This document shows positions 45,470-57,113 of a stretch of 64,000 bases of DNA, in pieces. Positions within the stretch are counted from its first letter, which is position 1. Each line of letters starts with the position of its first letter. A program made the translations under genes and the position numbers. The stretch lies in the NCBI GenBank assembly GCA_019426215.1, contig CM033397.1, positions 31,126,480-31,190,479 of the forward strand. Reading direction: 5' to 3'. The notes beneath the pieces were generated by a model that was not told where the DNA came from, searched no databases, and saw only the letters and a program-made list of their open reading frames with translations. The DNA comes from Buddleja alternifolia (lineage: Eukaryota; Streptophyta; Magnoliopsida; Lamiales; Scrophulariaceae).

Positions 45470-45686
45470 AATGACAAAAAACTATCCACAACGGCTCCTC
45501 AAGTGCCGTTCGGATTTACACAAGAATAAAAAAATTATAAAAGATTATATATTCACCTAAGCGAACGGCTAATGGGAAGCCGTTGTCAAATCTAGTCTTA
45601 TACAACGGCTATAATTACCTCTTTTCACAATGGCTAAATAGCCGATGTGGATACTTATGTGGTAAATATCCACATTTCTTGTAGTG
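45470..45686. promoter_or_regulatory. CACTA right subterminal repeats and TIR
   Basis: Repeated CAACGGCT / AGCCGTTG motifs (for example CCACAACGGCTCC at 45487, GAAGCCGTTGTC, TACAACGGCTAT) precede the TIR ending ACATTTCTTGTAGTG. They match the left subterminal array in motif and density. Confidence 0.75.
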
Positions 45687-45724
45687 AAATGATATTTACA
45701 TATTTGAGAAAATTTATTATTTTC

Positions 45725-48700
45725 TGTGAGTATTGTGTATGTATAAATGCATCAAATGTGGGGTTTTTTAAAAAGAAAAATTCTCAAAATAATATAATTT
45801 AAAAATTATTTTTTTTTAATATAAAACGGTATTTGATATTTCGTCTTCACCATAATTTTCTTTCTTTTTTAAATGAAAATTAGAAGACGACATGCCAAAT
45901 GTCGTCTTCAATTTTCTTTTTTTTCTTTTTTTTTCGAAAATTGAAGACGACATTTGGCATGTCGTCTTCAATTTTCTTTTTTCTTAATTAAGGAAATTAG
46001 AAGATGGCATGCCAAATGTCATCTTCAAATTTCATATTTTTTTTAAATTAAGAAAATAGAAGACGGCATGTTAAATTCCGTCTTCTATTTCCTTTCATTT
46101 TTATTTTTTTGTATTACAGATTCATATTTTTTTTTCTTATTTCAGGCTTATTTTTCTCCCTTTTACCTGTATTTTTAGGTTTCGACTTGAACATATAAAT
46201 TGTAGATTTTCATATAAACTTTGTAACCACACAAGAATGTAATCATTTCGATGACCGGTTGAAGAAATATGAAAAAGCGAAAGAGCAACATTTGAGCATT
46301 TTCTTTCAGAAAATAATAATTTTTTTTATTTACGGCTCAGTTTTCTCCCATTTTTCGTGCATTTTTAGGTTTTGACTTGAACATATAAATTGTACACTTT
46401 CATATGAACTTTGTAATGCCACAAGAATGGGATCATTTCAATGCCCGGTTGAAGAAATACGACAAAGCGAAAGAGCAACATTTGAACATTTTCTTAAAGA
46501 AAATAATGATTTTTTTCTTATTTACGGCTCAGTTTTCTCCCTTTTTCGTGCATTTTTAGGTTTCGACTTGAACATATAAATTGTAGAATTTCATATAAAC
46601 TTTGCAACGCCACAAGAATGGGATCATTTCAATAATCGGTTGAAGAAATGTGATAAAACAACTTTTGAGCATTTTTTAAAAGAAAATAATGACTTTTTCC
46701 TTGTTTTCGGCTCATTTTTCTCCCCTTTTCGTGCATTTTTAGGTTTCGACTTGAACATATAAACTGTAGACTTTTATATAAACATTGTAACGCCACAAGA
46801 ATGTGATCATTTCGATGACCGGTTGATGAAATACGATAAAGCAACATTTGAATGCTCAAAATGTATTATTTTCATTTTTTAATGCTCAAATGTTGCTTAA
46901 TCGTATTTCTTCAACCGGACATCAAAATGATCCCATTCTTGTGGGGTTACAAAGTTTATATGAAATTTTACAATTCATATGTTCAAGTCGAAACCTAAAA
47001 ATGCATGAAAAAGTGAGAAAAATGAGCCGAAAACAAGGAATAAGGACCTCAAATGTTGCTTTATCGTATTTCTTCAACCGGACATTGAAATGATCCCATT
47101 CTTATGGCCTTACAAAGTTTATATAAAATCCTACAATTTATATGTTCAAGTCGAAACCTAAAAATGCGCGAAAAACGGAGAAAAATGAGCCGAAAACAAG
47201 GGAAAAGTCATTATTTTCTTTCAAAAAAATGCTCAAATGTTGCTTTATCGTATTTCCTCAACCGGGCATCGAAATGATCCCAATCTTGTGGCGTTGCAAA
47301 GTTTATATGAAAGTCTACAATTTATATGGTCAAGTCGAAACCTAGAAATGCACGAAAAAGGGAGAAAACTGAGCCGTAAATAAGGAAAAACTCATTATTA
47401 TTTTTTAAGAAGATGTTCAAATGTTACTCTTTCGCTTTGTTGTATTTCTTCAACCGGGCATCTAAATGATCCCATTTTTGTGGCGTTACAAAGTTCATAT
47501 GAAAGTCTACAATTTATATGTTCAAGTCGGAACCTAAAAATGCACGAAAACGAGAGAAAACTGAGTCGTAAATAAGGAAAAAGTCATTATTTTCTTTAAG
47601 AAAATGCTCAAATGTTGCTTTGTCATATTTCTTCAACCGGACATTGAAATGATCACATTCTTGTGGCGTCACAAATTTTATATGAAAGTCTACAATTTAT
47701 ATGTTCTAATCGAGACCTAAAAATGCACGAAAAAGGGAGAAAAATGAGCCGAAAACAAAGAAAAAGTAATTGTTTATTTTTAAAAAATGCACAAAAATTG
47801 TTTTATCATATTTCTTCAACCGGGCATTGAAATGATCCCATTCTTGTGGCGTTGCAAAGTTTATATGAAATTCTACAATTTATATGTTCAAGTCAAAACC
47901 TAAAAATGCACGAAAAATGAAGAAAAATGAGCCGAAAATAAGGAAAAATTCATTATTTTTTTTAAAAAACTGCTCAAAAGTTGCTTTATCATATTTCTTC
48001 AACCGGGCATCGAAATGATCCCATTCTTGTGGCGTTGCAAATTTTATATGAAATTCTACAATTTATATGTTCAAGTTGAAACCTAAAAATGCACGAAAAA
48101 AGGACAAAACTGAGTAGTAAATAAGGAAAAAGTCATTATTTTCTTTAAGAAAATGCTCAAATGTTGCTCTTTCGCTTTGTCTTATTTCCTCAACCGGGCA
48201 TCAAAATGATCCCATTCTTGTGGCGTTACAAAATTCATATGAAACTCTACAATTTATATATTCAAGTCGAAACCTAAAAATGCACGAAAAATGGGAGAAA
48301 ACTGAGCCGTAAATAAGAAAAAAGTCTCAAATGTTGCTCTTTCGCTTTGTCGTATTTCTTCAACCGGTCATCGAAATGATCACATTCTTGTATGGTTACA
48401 AAGTTCATATGAAATTCTACAATTTATATGTTCAAGTCGAAACCTAAAAATGCACGAAAAAGGGGAGAAAACTGGGCCGTAAATAAAAAAAAATCATTAT
48501 TTTCTTTAAGAAAATGCTCAAATGTTGCTCTTTCTCTTTGTCGTATTTCTTCAACCGGTCATCGAAATGATTACATTCTTGTGTGGTTACAAAGTTTATA
48601 TGAAAATCTACAATTTATATGTTCAAGTCGAAACCTAAAAATACACGTAAAAGGGAGAAAAATGAGTCGGAAACAAGAAAAAAAATATGAATCCGTAATT

Positions 48701-49093
48701 TAAAAAAAAAAATGAAAGGAAATAGAAGACGGCATTTAACATGCCGTCTTCTATTTCCTTAATTTAAAAAAAAATAGGAAATTTGAAGACGGCATTTGGC
48801 ACGCCGTCTTCTAATTTCCTTAATTAAAGAAAAAATTGAAGACGGCATGCCAAATGTCGTCTTCAATTTTCGGAAAAAAAAAACAGAAAATGGAAGACGA
48901 CATTTGCTAATTTTTGTTTTAAAAAAAAAGAAAATTATAGTGAAGACGACATATCAAATACCATTTTATATTTAAAAAATAATAATTTTTAACTTATATT
49001 ATTTTGAGAATTTTCATTTTTTTTTATATTATTCTAATAAAAAATCCATCAAGTGTGTCTCAAAAATTTGATGCACACACATTGAGTGTGCCC
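45725..49093. mobile_element. Large foldback element with palindromic arms and inverted tandem arrays
   Basis: The left arm (about 45725-46110) and right arm (about 48695-49093) are inverted copies. Both carry TATTTGATAT-TTCGTCTTCAC-type sequence, AATTCTCAAAATAATATAA and GTGCATCAAAT-like outer ends. Each arm has a ladder of 27-bp palindromes with GAAGAC...GTCTTC ends: 45883-45909, 45943-45969, near 45993 and near 46060 on the left; near 48727, 48786 and 48838 on the right plus a broken one. The centre is a ~185-bp repeat in two converging blocks. No transposase was found and no TSD was fixed. A MULE-type foldback is the best guess. Confidence 0.7.
46130..48690. repeat. ~185-bp repeat, 4 units forward then 10 units inverted
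   Basis: The forward anchor GGTTGAAGAAAT recurs near 46256, 46446, 46638 and 46820. The inverted anchor TTTCTTCAACCGG recurs near 46910, 47066, 47250, 47441, 47621, 47809, 47990, 48182, 48352 and 48541. Switch point is about 46855. The unit includes GTGCATTTTTAGGTTTCGAC, TTGAACATATAAATTGTAGA and CACAAGAATG-GATCATTTC. Periodic ORFs in it are artefacts. Confidence 0.88.
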
Positions 49094-49142
49094 CAACCGC
49101 TAGTTTTAAAGAAAACATAAGCCCTAACTAAAGAAACATTGA

Positions 49143-50467
49143 GGCCTTGTTTGTATGTGTTTCTGTTTTACTTTTTCCATTTCCATTTTCACCTAAAAAT
49201 GGAAATACACAATTTACTCTGTTTTCAACTGAAAATATTCTCATTTTCATTTTCACTTTTACGTTCCCGAGAAATTTTAATCATTTCTTTAACATTATAT
49301 TTCACATCACATATCACATTTTCTCTCTCATCTACCTATCACCATCACCTCTTTCTCTTACACGTTTGTATCTCCTCACTCTTTCCTCTCATTTACCAAC
49401 TTTTCACTCAAATACTTCTTTCTCTCTCCTCTCTCTTACAATTAAAAATAATTTCTCTCTCTATTATCTTCTCCCAACTTTTTTAGTCTTCCACACTCAA
49501 CACAAATTATTTCTCCTCACATGTTTCACCATAATTTTGTTAGTTTCTAATTATTCAAGTAAATAATCCAAAAATTAATCATATTTTCTTAATATACACA
49601 AGATTTTACACGTTTCAAGACCCATTTGTAATATATTTGGTACGGATGTAGAGGCGGTTCGTCGGAGAAGATGAAGTTTGGCCGGCACATTTCGCCGGAA
49701 AAAGCAATAATTCTGGCCACGAAAGTTGATTATTCAGCATATCCGAACGGGAGTAGTGTCTCTTGTGTGGTTAGGGAAGGAGATGAATGGCAACCCATTC
49801 AATTGAAAAGAGAAATTACAATTAGAGAATTTATACTAGTTTTTGGAATTGAATTTGATAGCATTAATTACACGGAATTTTAACCTCTGTGAATTGCGTT
49901 TTTATCACATGTTCAACTTGATAAATATAGCAAATTTTAGGCAGTTTGTTTTAGTGATAATGGTGTTTTAGTGATAAACATGTTCAGTTTGTTTTGTGGA
50001 ATAGTGTATTGTTTCCAAAATGGAGCTGAATTTGGTATTGCAAATGCAAATAAATTGATTAAATTGAAAAAACCACAATGTTTATTATAATTACTTAATA
50101 TAATTTATTTATTAATTAATCACAATAATATTTCACATTATCATTAATTTTAATTAATTTAATCATTATACACATCATCAATTATCCAATCATCAAATCC
50201 AATACTATTTACATAATTATTACTTTTAACTAACTCAATCATTTTACACATCATCAATATTCACCATCAAATTCAACACTATTCATTCAATCATTACTTT
50301 TCAATCATTTTACACATCACAGTCACAAATTTCAACCATTTTCAAAAACACAACCAAACACACCTACTTTTTTTACTTTTCTCACACGAAAATCAAAAAA
50401 CTCGTTCTCCAATACATTTTCAAAAATGACGGTTGAAAATGAAATGAAAACACATCCAAACAAAACC
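49143..50467. mobile_element. PIF/Harbinger-like or related non-autonomous element
   Basis: The left end GGCCTTGTTTGTATGTGTTT recurs inverted at the right (GGTTTTGTTTGGATGTGTTT). TGA flanks both sides (49140-49142, 50468-50470), compatible with a 3-bp TSD. Inner TTTCATTTTC-type text is also inverted on the two sides. Harbinger TSDs are usually TWA, so TGA is off-consensus. The interior has a pyrimidine-rich half, a short ORF (49671-49883) and an A/T-rich half. No transposase. Confidence 0.55.
49671..49883 (+). CDS. Short ORF of unknown origin inside the Harbinger-like element
   Basis: Seventy codons from ATG: MKFGRHISPEKAIILATKVD, then YSAYPNGSSVSCVVREGDEW and QPIQLKREITIREFILVFGI, ending in TAA. 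Composition (GC-richer start, GATGAATGG, few low-complexity runs) is unlike the surrounding AT-rich repeat, so it may be a captured host exon or a real small gene. I recognise no domain. No splice sites are evident. Confidence 0.35.
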   Translation: MKFGRHISPEKAIILATKVDYSAYPNGSSVSCVVREGDEWQPIQLKREITIREFILVFGIEFDSINYTEF

Positions 50468-50864
50468 TGAGCTTTTAATATGTTTTTTCCCCTCTAAAAA
50501 TAGGTCCGATTCTTGATGAAAAAAAATATTCTTCGATTAACCACCAAATAAGTAATAAGTTCCACGAAGTAAGATAAAACCTAAACTTTTCTTAACACTA
50601 AAACACAAAATTCAGAGGACCCAATTACTATGTTTAAACAATGTCAAACTATAGTCCTATTTTCTTAACGAATATGTGAATGTAAGAGGTTCTTACGAAA
50701 GAAATCAGAAATATTCGATCGAAGAGCTTAGATGATCTTCAATGGTCTCTGTGTTTTTTTTTTTTTCCTATTGGAAAAAGACTAGGGTTTTTTTACTTAA
50801 ACCCAGATGTCATGTGTTTGTTAGCATTAAATGACTGTAACGGTAACTTTAGAATATCTCAAAG
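50468..50864. other. Non-coding spacer
   Basis: No gene and no clear repeat; contains the flank of the MITE that starts at 50865. Confidence 0.4.
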
Positions 50865-51179
50865 CCCTAATTGGATGACCACCTCTCCTTCGAAAAAAAG
50901 TTTTTTAGAGATTTTTTTCACTACTACAAAAATATACTATTACACCGTATCTATTACAGCGATTTTGCAAAATCGCTGTAATAGGGCTTCTAGGTTATGA
51001 CCTATTACAGCGGTTCGACCCGAACTGCTATAATAGGCGGTCAGCTAAAATTAAAATAAAATAAAATTGGGATACGACAGCGGTTCGACCACGAACCGCT
51101 ATCAGGAAAAAAAAATTTAAAAACCCGCTTATGACAGCAGTTCGTACCCGAACCGCTGTCATAGGCGGCCGGGTTTTTT

Positions 51180-51960
51180 AGGTTAACCCGGCCAGCCCCC
51201 CTTCTCTCTCTCTTTCAACTCTCTCTCTATTACACCCTACCACCACCACCACCATGCACCACCACCTCTCTCTCTCTCGCGCTCTCTCTCTCTCTCTCTC
51301 TCACCGGCCGCCGTCCGCTCCCCTCTTTCGGTATCCCTCTCTCTCTCTCTATATATATATATGTGCATATATATATATATGTATATATTCTATATATATA
51401 TATATATAAGGACCGCCGCCTCCGCTGCCGCCGCCGCCGCTACCACTGCCGTCCCGCCGCCACCATCACCATTTAGTGGGTAATTTTTTTAGATAAATAC
51501 ACACACACACACACATAGAGTATAGAGTTTGAGTTAGATAAATATTTGTGTTTGTATATTTGTGTATGTGTGGGTGTATGTATATTTGTGTATATGTGAT
51601 CCAATTGGTGATCAATATTTGTAGTTGCTGGAAATTTGATTCTTCATGTGATCGAACTGGTGATCAATATTTATAAAATGACGCTTTGTTTGTAGTTTTA
51701 TGTGATTTATGTGATTCAACTGGTGATCAATATTTGTAATTGTTGGGTTTGTTGGGCTTGCTGTGGTTGCAAGTTTGGGGAAAAATTAAGTCGAGAACTT
51801 AGTACAAATTTTTGCGCCGTTACTCTGCCAAATTTGTTCTAGAATAATGGTAATGAACCTAACTTCTGTATTTATTACTTCTATTTTAAAATTATTATTG
51901 CCAAATGAATCTGTCAAATTTATATGAATCTAACTTTTGTATTTTTTGGCTTTTGTAGGT
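51180..51960 (+). promoter_or_regulatory. Probable promoter and 5' untranslated region of the CACTA 2 gene
   Basis: (CT)n tracts at 51205-51350, a TATA-rich (TA)n stretch at 51345-51410, a GCCGCCGCC stretch (51412-51460) and then intron-like sequence to a TTTTGTAG acceptor at 51951-51958. Purely positional evidence. Confidence 0.35.
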
Positions 51961-51962
51961 CG

Positions 51963-53428
51963 ATGGCTTCAGATCCTACTGGTAGTTTTCCTAAGGATGA
52001 TGTATATGGATCCGATAGCCGTTATGAAAAGGAGATACGGAGAGGTATCAAGGCTATGAAAAAAAATTTCAAAGCCAGAAGTCGAGGTATAAGGCTACCT
52101 GTCGGCTGAAATGACAGAGGCCGGACAGTTAACCCAAACAAATCAACATTTGTTGGTTAAATAGGAGTCTTGACTCGACAGAAGGTGTCGATTACCATGA
52201 GTCATTGGCAAAAAATACCGTCACCAATAAAAAGAAACATTTCGGATGAAATAAAGGTAATTTGGATATTATCATATTTGTAAGTGTCAATGTATTTTTT
52301 ATTGATTTAATTTTCTCTAAATTATAATTTCATATATACTTTGTTGTTTGTTTTTTGTAGTTGGCATTTGATATTGAAAAAAGTAGATAAAAGTACGTAC
52401 TAGCAGAAGCTGGGAAGCTAGCACGTAATTTCAGGAGTACTTGAGTAGAGTGTGGGTGCGAGATGATGATGGAAACATTAATTACAACCGACCCCCCACA
52501 ATATGAGATACCTCAAGTCGATTGGACGACATTTTTAGATATTCGCCTAAGTGAAGAGTTTCAGGTAGCTGGTCATTTTAATTTACGGTTTCATTTGTTG
52601 GTTATTGCGTTTATATTTAGCTAACAGAAACTAAGTAGGAAAAATCAGGAAAGAGCAAAGGAACCTGAATATCCTTACCGGAAAGCGAGTTTTGGACATG
52701 CTCTTGTGGAGCAAATTGAGGTATGTAATTCATTTAGCAGTGAATCCTTACAATTTTTTTAATAAAAATTCTATGTTAATAAATATATATTTTTTAATGA
52801 AAATATAGATGAATAGAAGAAGGGATACGGGATCCGATTGCGCAGAGGTGACACGAGCACTTGTGTGGAGGATTGCGTGTTCCGATAAAACAAATCAAAT
52901 TGATAACGACAATGTTAGAAGAGTAGTGAATGAAACGGTGAGTTATTTGCAATTTTAGCTCTATAATGTGTTATATGTTTGTTTTGAAATACTATAGAAA
53001 GAACAAAGTTCACTAATTTTTTTTTATTTTTTAAATGTATTATTACAGGAGAGCATTTCACAAGAGATTACTAGCCATAGTGGAAATGAGAAGAGTCGAG
53101 ATGACCTATTGGCTAAAGCTCTTAAAAAGAAGGAGCATCCAGGTCGCATTAGGGGTGTTGGCTTTGGGGTCTCACAAAGAGACTACTTTACGGATCCAAA
53201 GCCTGCTAAAGAAATGGAGATGGAAAGCTTGAGAAACATGGTGAAAAACCTCTCCGAAACTTTGCTTGCCATGCAACGCCGGTCAGCCACATGAAGATAA
53301 GGTGATTTCTTTGAAAGATAACATCCCAGAACCAGTTAAGATGCTTCCTGAGGTAATGACTTTATTGATCATGTAACTTGCAACTCTCTATTACTGTAAA
53401 TCACACAAAACTTTCTAATATAATGTTG

Positions 53429-53473
<45 letters not shown>

Positions 53474-55154
53474 AGGTTATCGCTCCATGTCAATTAGCAC
53501 TTTCATCACCGTCATATCGTGTGGTGGCTAAAGGACAGATGTACAATCGACCGGTGATATAGAATACTTCACAACTGTCCATTAGCCACCAACCATGTGA
53601 AAGTGCGCATTGACACTGCAGTTGAAACAGATACACCCCTACCCGTCCCTGTCAATGATGAAATGCTCACCATTTCTAGTGCTTTGGGTACCTTTGTTGC
53701 TTGGCCAGCGAGTCTTGTCATTGTCACTGATGCACCGGTATGTAATTAATAGCTAGTCGTTAATCAATTATAACAATTTGTTTGAGGTTACTAAATATAC
53801 TTTGGTGTGTAACATTCATGTTTTATTTTCTTTGCTTAAACAATCTCTTGGACCATCCAAATCATCTGGAAACCAGAAATCAGGGACGTTGAAGCAGTCA
53901 GCTGTCAAAGCAAAATTTCCAATGGCCAAGCCTGCACGTGAAGGTGACAGATGTGCAGACCTTGAACTAGATGGACTCCCTAATGACCTTTTATTTCTAG
54001 GAAAGTACACGAAGATGATGTCTATTAATGACCAAATCACTATAGACATCGAGGAACCTATTATGAATTTTGCATTCCCAGAGTATATTGGGAAGGAGAA
54101 AATCTGGCACCTTCTGCGTCAAAAAGAGATAGGAGCCTCGATTACTACAGCATACATAAAGTAAGTTTTTTAATTATTTTATTGCATCTGAACTATGATT
54201 ATTTTCGTTACTCGAAATTCATTTTTATGCTCAATTTAGGTGTTTGTGGGTTAAGTACGTGATCCCCGAAGGGAAAGAAACAAGTTTCGGGTTCCTTAGC
54301 CCACATTTCATATCTGCACGTGCTATGATATAGAGTGCACAAATGAATAAGTTATTTTCTGCACCTTACAACACCGGGTAAGCTACTAAAGACTCAACTT
54401 TAATTTGTAAAACTAGTTACACAAAACAAATTTTGAACTTATCTTTTGAATGCTTAGGGGACATTGGTTGTTGCTTGCAATTGATCCATTTCAAGCGGTC
54501 GTTTACTATCTGGATTCTTTGCATGGTGAGTCGGATTACCGAGATGATATGACACAAAAAATCAATCAGTAAGTTTTTCATTCAATCAATGTATCCATTA
54601 TATTTAATATTTTTTAAAGTGTATATTTATTTCACATAATTGTTTATTTTTGACATATTTCCTTGTTTTTTATATTTTTTTATAAGGCTGTGCACATATT
54701 TCGTGCAAATTGCAACAACCATTCCAAGAAATCCAAAAACGCGGCCTGTCAATGGTTTAAAATAAAGGTTAGCGTTTTCTAGCTTCAAGAGATTATATAT
54801 TCGTATAGAAGTTAGTGTTCTAATACAACGTAACTTTGATTACTTTTGTAGTGTCCCCGGCGGACAAACGATGTGGATTGTGGTTACTTTGTTATGAGAT
54901 TCATGAAAGAAGTTATTAGCCACGGACAATCTATAATCCCAACAGCGGTATGCATAATCCTAATATATACTTAATTTCTATTCCTTTTGAAATTATTAAA
55001 CCTTTGGTAGGTAATTGAAACGTCATTTCAGTTTGCAATTAATCTCTATATATATCTTGAGTACTTTCATGATTCTCAATCCTTCTATACTCAAGAGCAA
55101 ATTGATGAAGTACGCTGCGAAGTGGCACGTTACATTTTCTTAGCAGCTCTTTAG
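51963..55154 (+). pseudogene. CACTA accessory protein: transposase-associated region, DUF8039-like segment and Ulp1-type protease
   Basis: Likely start ATG 51963 after an acceptor AG. Exons with GT-AG introns: 51963-52256, 52361-52564, 52628-52720, 52809-52937, 53049-53352, 53476-53737, about 53840-54160, 54240-54377, 54458-54568, 54687-54767, 54852-54947, 55032-55154. Early exons match the plant transposon protein pattern (VDWTTFLDIRLSEEFQ; KLSRKNQERAKEPEYPYRKA). 53476-53737 gives LPVPVNDEMLTI and GTFVAWPASLV (DUF8039-like). Later exons give GHWLLLAIDP, VVYYLDSLHG and NDVDCGYFVMRFM, so the His, Asp and Cys of a C48 Ulp1 protease are retained. Stops in exons 1, 5, 6 and 8 make it a pseudogene as read. 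Ulp1 enzymes cleave SUMO; the role in transposons is unknown. Confidence 0.72.
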
Positions 55155-55763
55155 AAATTAGGTAATGTATTTTTTGTACATTGTGACTTGTAGTAAATTG
55201 TGATTTGATTTATTGTATTTAAATTGTCATGAGTAATTTAATTGGTTGATTGTAAATTAATACGTGATCATTTGTTGGAGATTATAACATTTTGTTGTTG
55301 GAGGAAAAAGATGGTAATATTGAAGTTTGGGTTGTTGTTGTTTATGTTGAATATGTTTTACTGTGTAGTTGAAATTTGTTGGGTTGGTTTATTGAATATT
55401 ATTGTACAGGAATATTACCATAATAGGGTGCAAAATATAAAAAAGAAAAAAAAATCCGACCCCATTACAGCGGTTCCGGCCAGAACAACTGCAATAGGGT
55501 TAAAAAAAAATAATATATTAATCCGACCCTACAACAGCGATTGCGGCTGAACTGCTGTCATAGGGTTCGAATTAATTTATTTTTTTTGGAACCCTATTAC
55601 AACGGTTTTTATGGAACTGCTGTAATTAGGTGACCTATTACAGTGGTTGTTAACCACTGTAATAGGTCCAAACCATATTATAGTGATACCTATTACAGCG
55701 GTTAAAACCACTGTAATAGGCCCAAAAAAATCACTGTAATAGGTCATTTCTATAGTAGTGTTT

Positions 55764-56403
55764 CTCTAAAAATATATTTGTTTGGCATATCATGAGATTT
55801 CTTTTAGAAAAATATCTTAAAGTTGTAGCTAATTTTGAAGAAATTCTTGCAAAAGAAGAGAAAAAATAAATTTTTATTATTCATGATTTGTCAGTTTACC
55901 TATCGACTAAAAAGGTTTTTTCAGTTATCTCCCAACACCGAGAGTCAAATTAATCATATATTCTAATATAACATAACGCAACATGCAAAATACGATCCAC
56001 TTTGTCTATTTTTTTATGTCTAAATTGATGAGTTTATGAAAAATTATATTTAAACACCAATCCAAACAAATTTCTCACAACAAAAAAATGTCACATCAAC
56101 CATAATTATTGCATGTTTTTCTCTAAAAAATACCCATTCAAACACACTTTTAACACCACACTTCTTATCTCTAAAAATATTTTTTTCTCCCTTTTGTTAT
56201 AAAAACAATTTTCCGAGATGGATATACCATCCAATTAGGGTCCTTTCTTTATTTTTTTTTTGTTTTTGAAGAAAATTGCTAAAATTAAGAATAATTGATT
56301 TTCTCCAGAGCAAAACTTAACGGTATTAAAAAACTAACTATTTTTTTATTAACGTGAGGGAACCTTTTGAAGGTTTAGATATTCTAGGAAGGTTTTTGGG
56401 CTT
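55764..56403. other. Non-coding flank of CACTA 2
   Basis: AT-rich and T-rich, with the right arm of the small MITE to 56240. No gene. Confidence 0.4.
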
Positions 56404-57113
56404 CTGGTGCGTATGCACCAGGTGCTGCAGAGATGACATGTGTCACCTCTTTTATTTCTTTTTATTTTTATTTTTTAATTTCTCTAAAATCTTTCTTTTA
56501 CTTTTTTTTTCCATTTCTTTTTTTTTCTTTTCTTTAATTTTCTAGGTTTCATGTTTTCAGATCGAGTGATTCGATTAGATTGAGTTGAATTATATTTTAC
56601 TTATACTCGTTAACAATTTAAATTATTTGATATTTTAATCCAAAAAAATATTGATAATAAAGTGTAAAATTATCTATATTATTCACAACATCAAATAAAT
56701 TGAGTTGTGAGAGAATAATATTAATCTATTTATTATTTTACTATCATTATCTAATTTTATTTTAGTCATTAAGTAATTTGAGTTGTGAGTGTTTCTAATT
56801 AAAATAATTCAATTCGACTTACACGAACCACTTGATTTGAAGATATAATTATTTTATGATGGATTAATTTTAGCCTAGTAATGATACATGTCGTGTTAGT
56901 TGAATTTATAATATTAAACTATCCGAGTCCAACAGCATAAGCACACCAACTATATAAATATAGATGAGTAAGAAACAATTTCTTAAACTTTTAAAACATA
57001 AAATTGAAACAAAAAGCACAAAATGGAAAAAGGAAAAAAAACAAAAACTCAAAAGAAAAAAACAAGGAAGTGTAGCATGTCACCTCTACAGCACTACGCA
57101 CCAGGTGCAGCAT
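56404..57113. repeat. Inverted-repeat element (MITE-like)
   Basis: TGGTGCGTATGCACCAGG with TGCTGCAGAGATGACATG on the left (56404-56442) is mirrored at 57074-57113 (CATGTCACCTCTACAGCAC, TACGCACCA). The pyrimidine-rich left flank (56451-56545) faces a purine-rich right flank (56985-57066), extending the hairpin potential. No coding; TSD not found. Confidence 0.55.

Larger units (their letters stand above)
28955..45686. mobile_element. CACTA (En/Spm) transposon, 16.7 kb, with nested elements
   Basis: The left end CACTACAAGAAATGT (28955-28969) is exactly repeated inverted at the right end (45672-45686). AAA lies on both sides (28952-28954 and 45687-45689), the 3-bp TSD expected for CACTA. Subterminal arrays of CAACGGCT and its complement occur at 28985-29262 and 45480-45640. 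No TnpD/TnpA-like transposase is visible, so the element is non-autonomous. Contents: putative captured exons (minus strand), two hAT-like repeats, a long inverted repeat, a minisatellite and copia elements A (33650-39051) and B (41628-45387). Without A, B and the 663-bp hAT the element is about 6.9 kb. Confidence 0.88.
50919..55760 (+). mobile_element. CACTA transposon 2, non-autonomous, with Ulp1-like gene
   Basis: The left end CACTACTACAAAAATA and the right end, inverted (CACTACTATAGAAATGACC), share CACTACTA. TTT on both sides (50916-50918, 55761-55763) gives the 3-bp TSD. Subterminal repeats of TATTACAGCGGTTCG type fill 50940-51140 and 55456-55740. A multi-exon gene occupies the middle. 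No TNP2/TnpD-type transposase is visible. Length is 4842 bp. Confidence 0.86.
50865..56240. mobile_element. Small MITE split by CACTA element 2
   Basis: A perfect 13-bp TIR, CCCTAATTGGATG at 50865-50877 and CATCCAATTAGGG at 56228-56240, with further inverted similarity inside (GAAAAAAAGTTTTTTAGAGA against the inverse of 56150-56215). Removing the 4.8-kb CACTA leaves about 530 bp. The superfamily is unknown. Confidence 0.6.

Noticed and set aside
46130..48690. CRISPR-like regularly spaced repeat
   Set aside because: Units are contiguous ~185-bp tandem copies without unique spacers, in plant nuclear DNA.
46629..48703. Short ORFs in the ~185-bp arrays
   Set aside because: They recur with the repeat period and differ only by repeat drift.
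49139..49566. Phe/Leu/Ser-rich ORFs (115 and 139 codons)
   Set aside because: Products of a pyrimidine-rich tract open in two frames; no domain.
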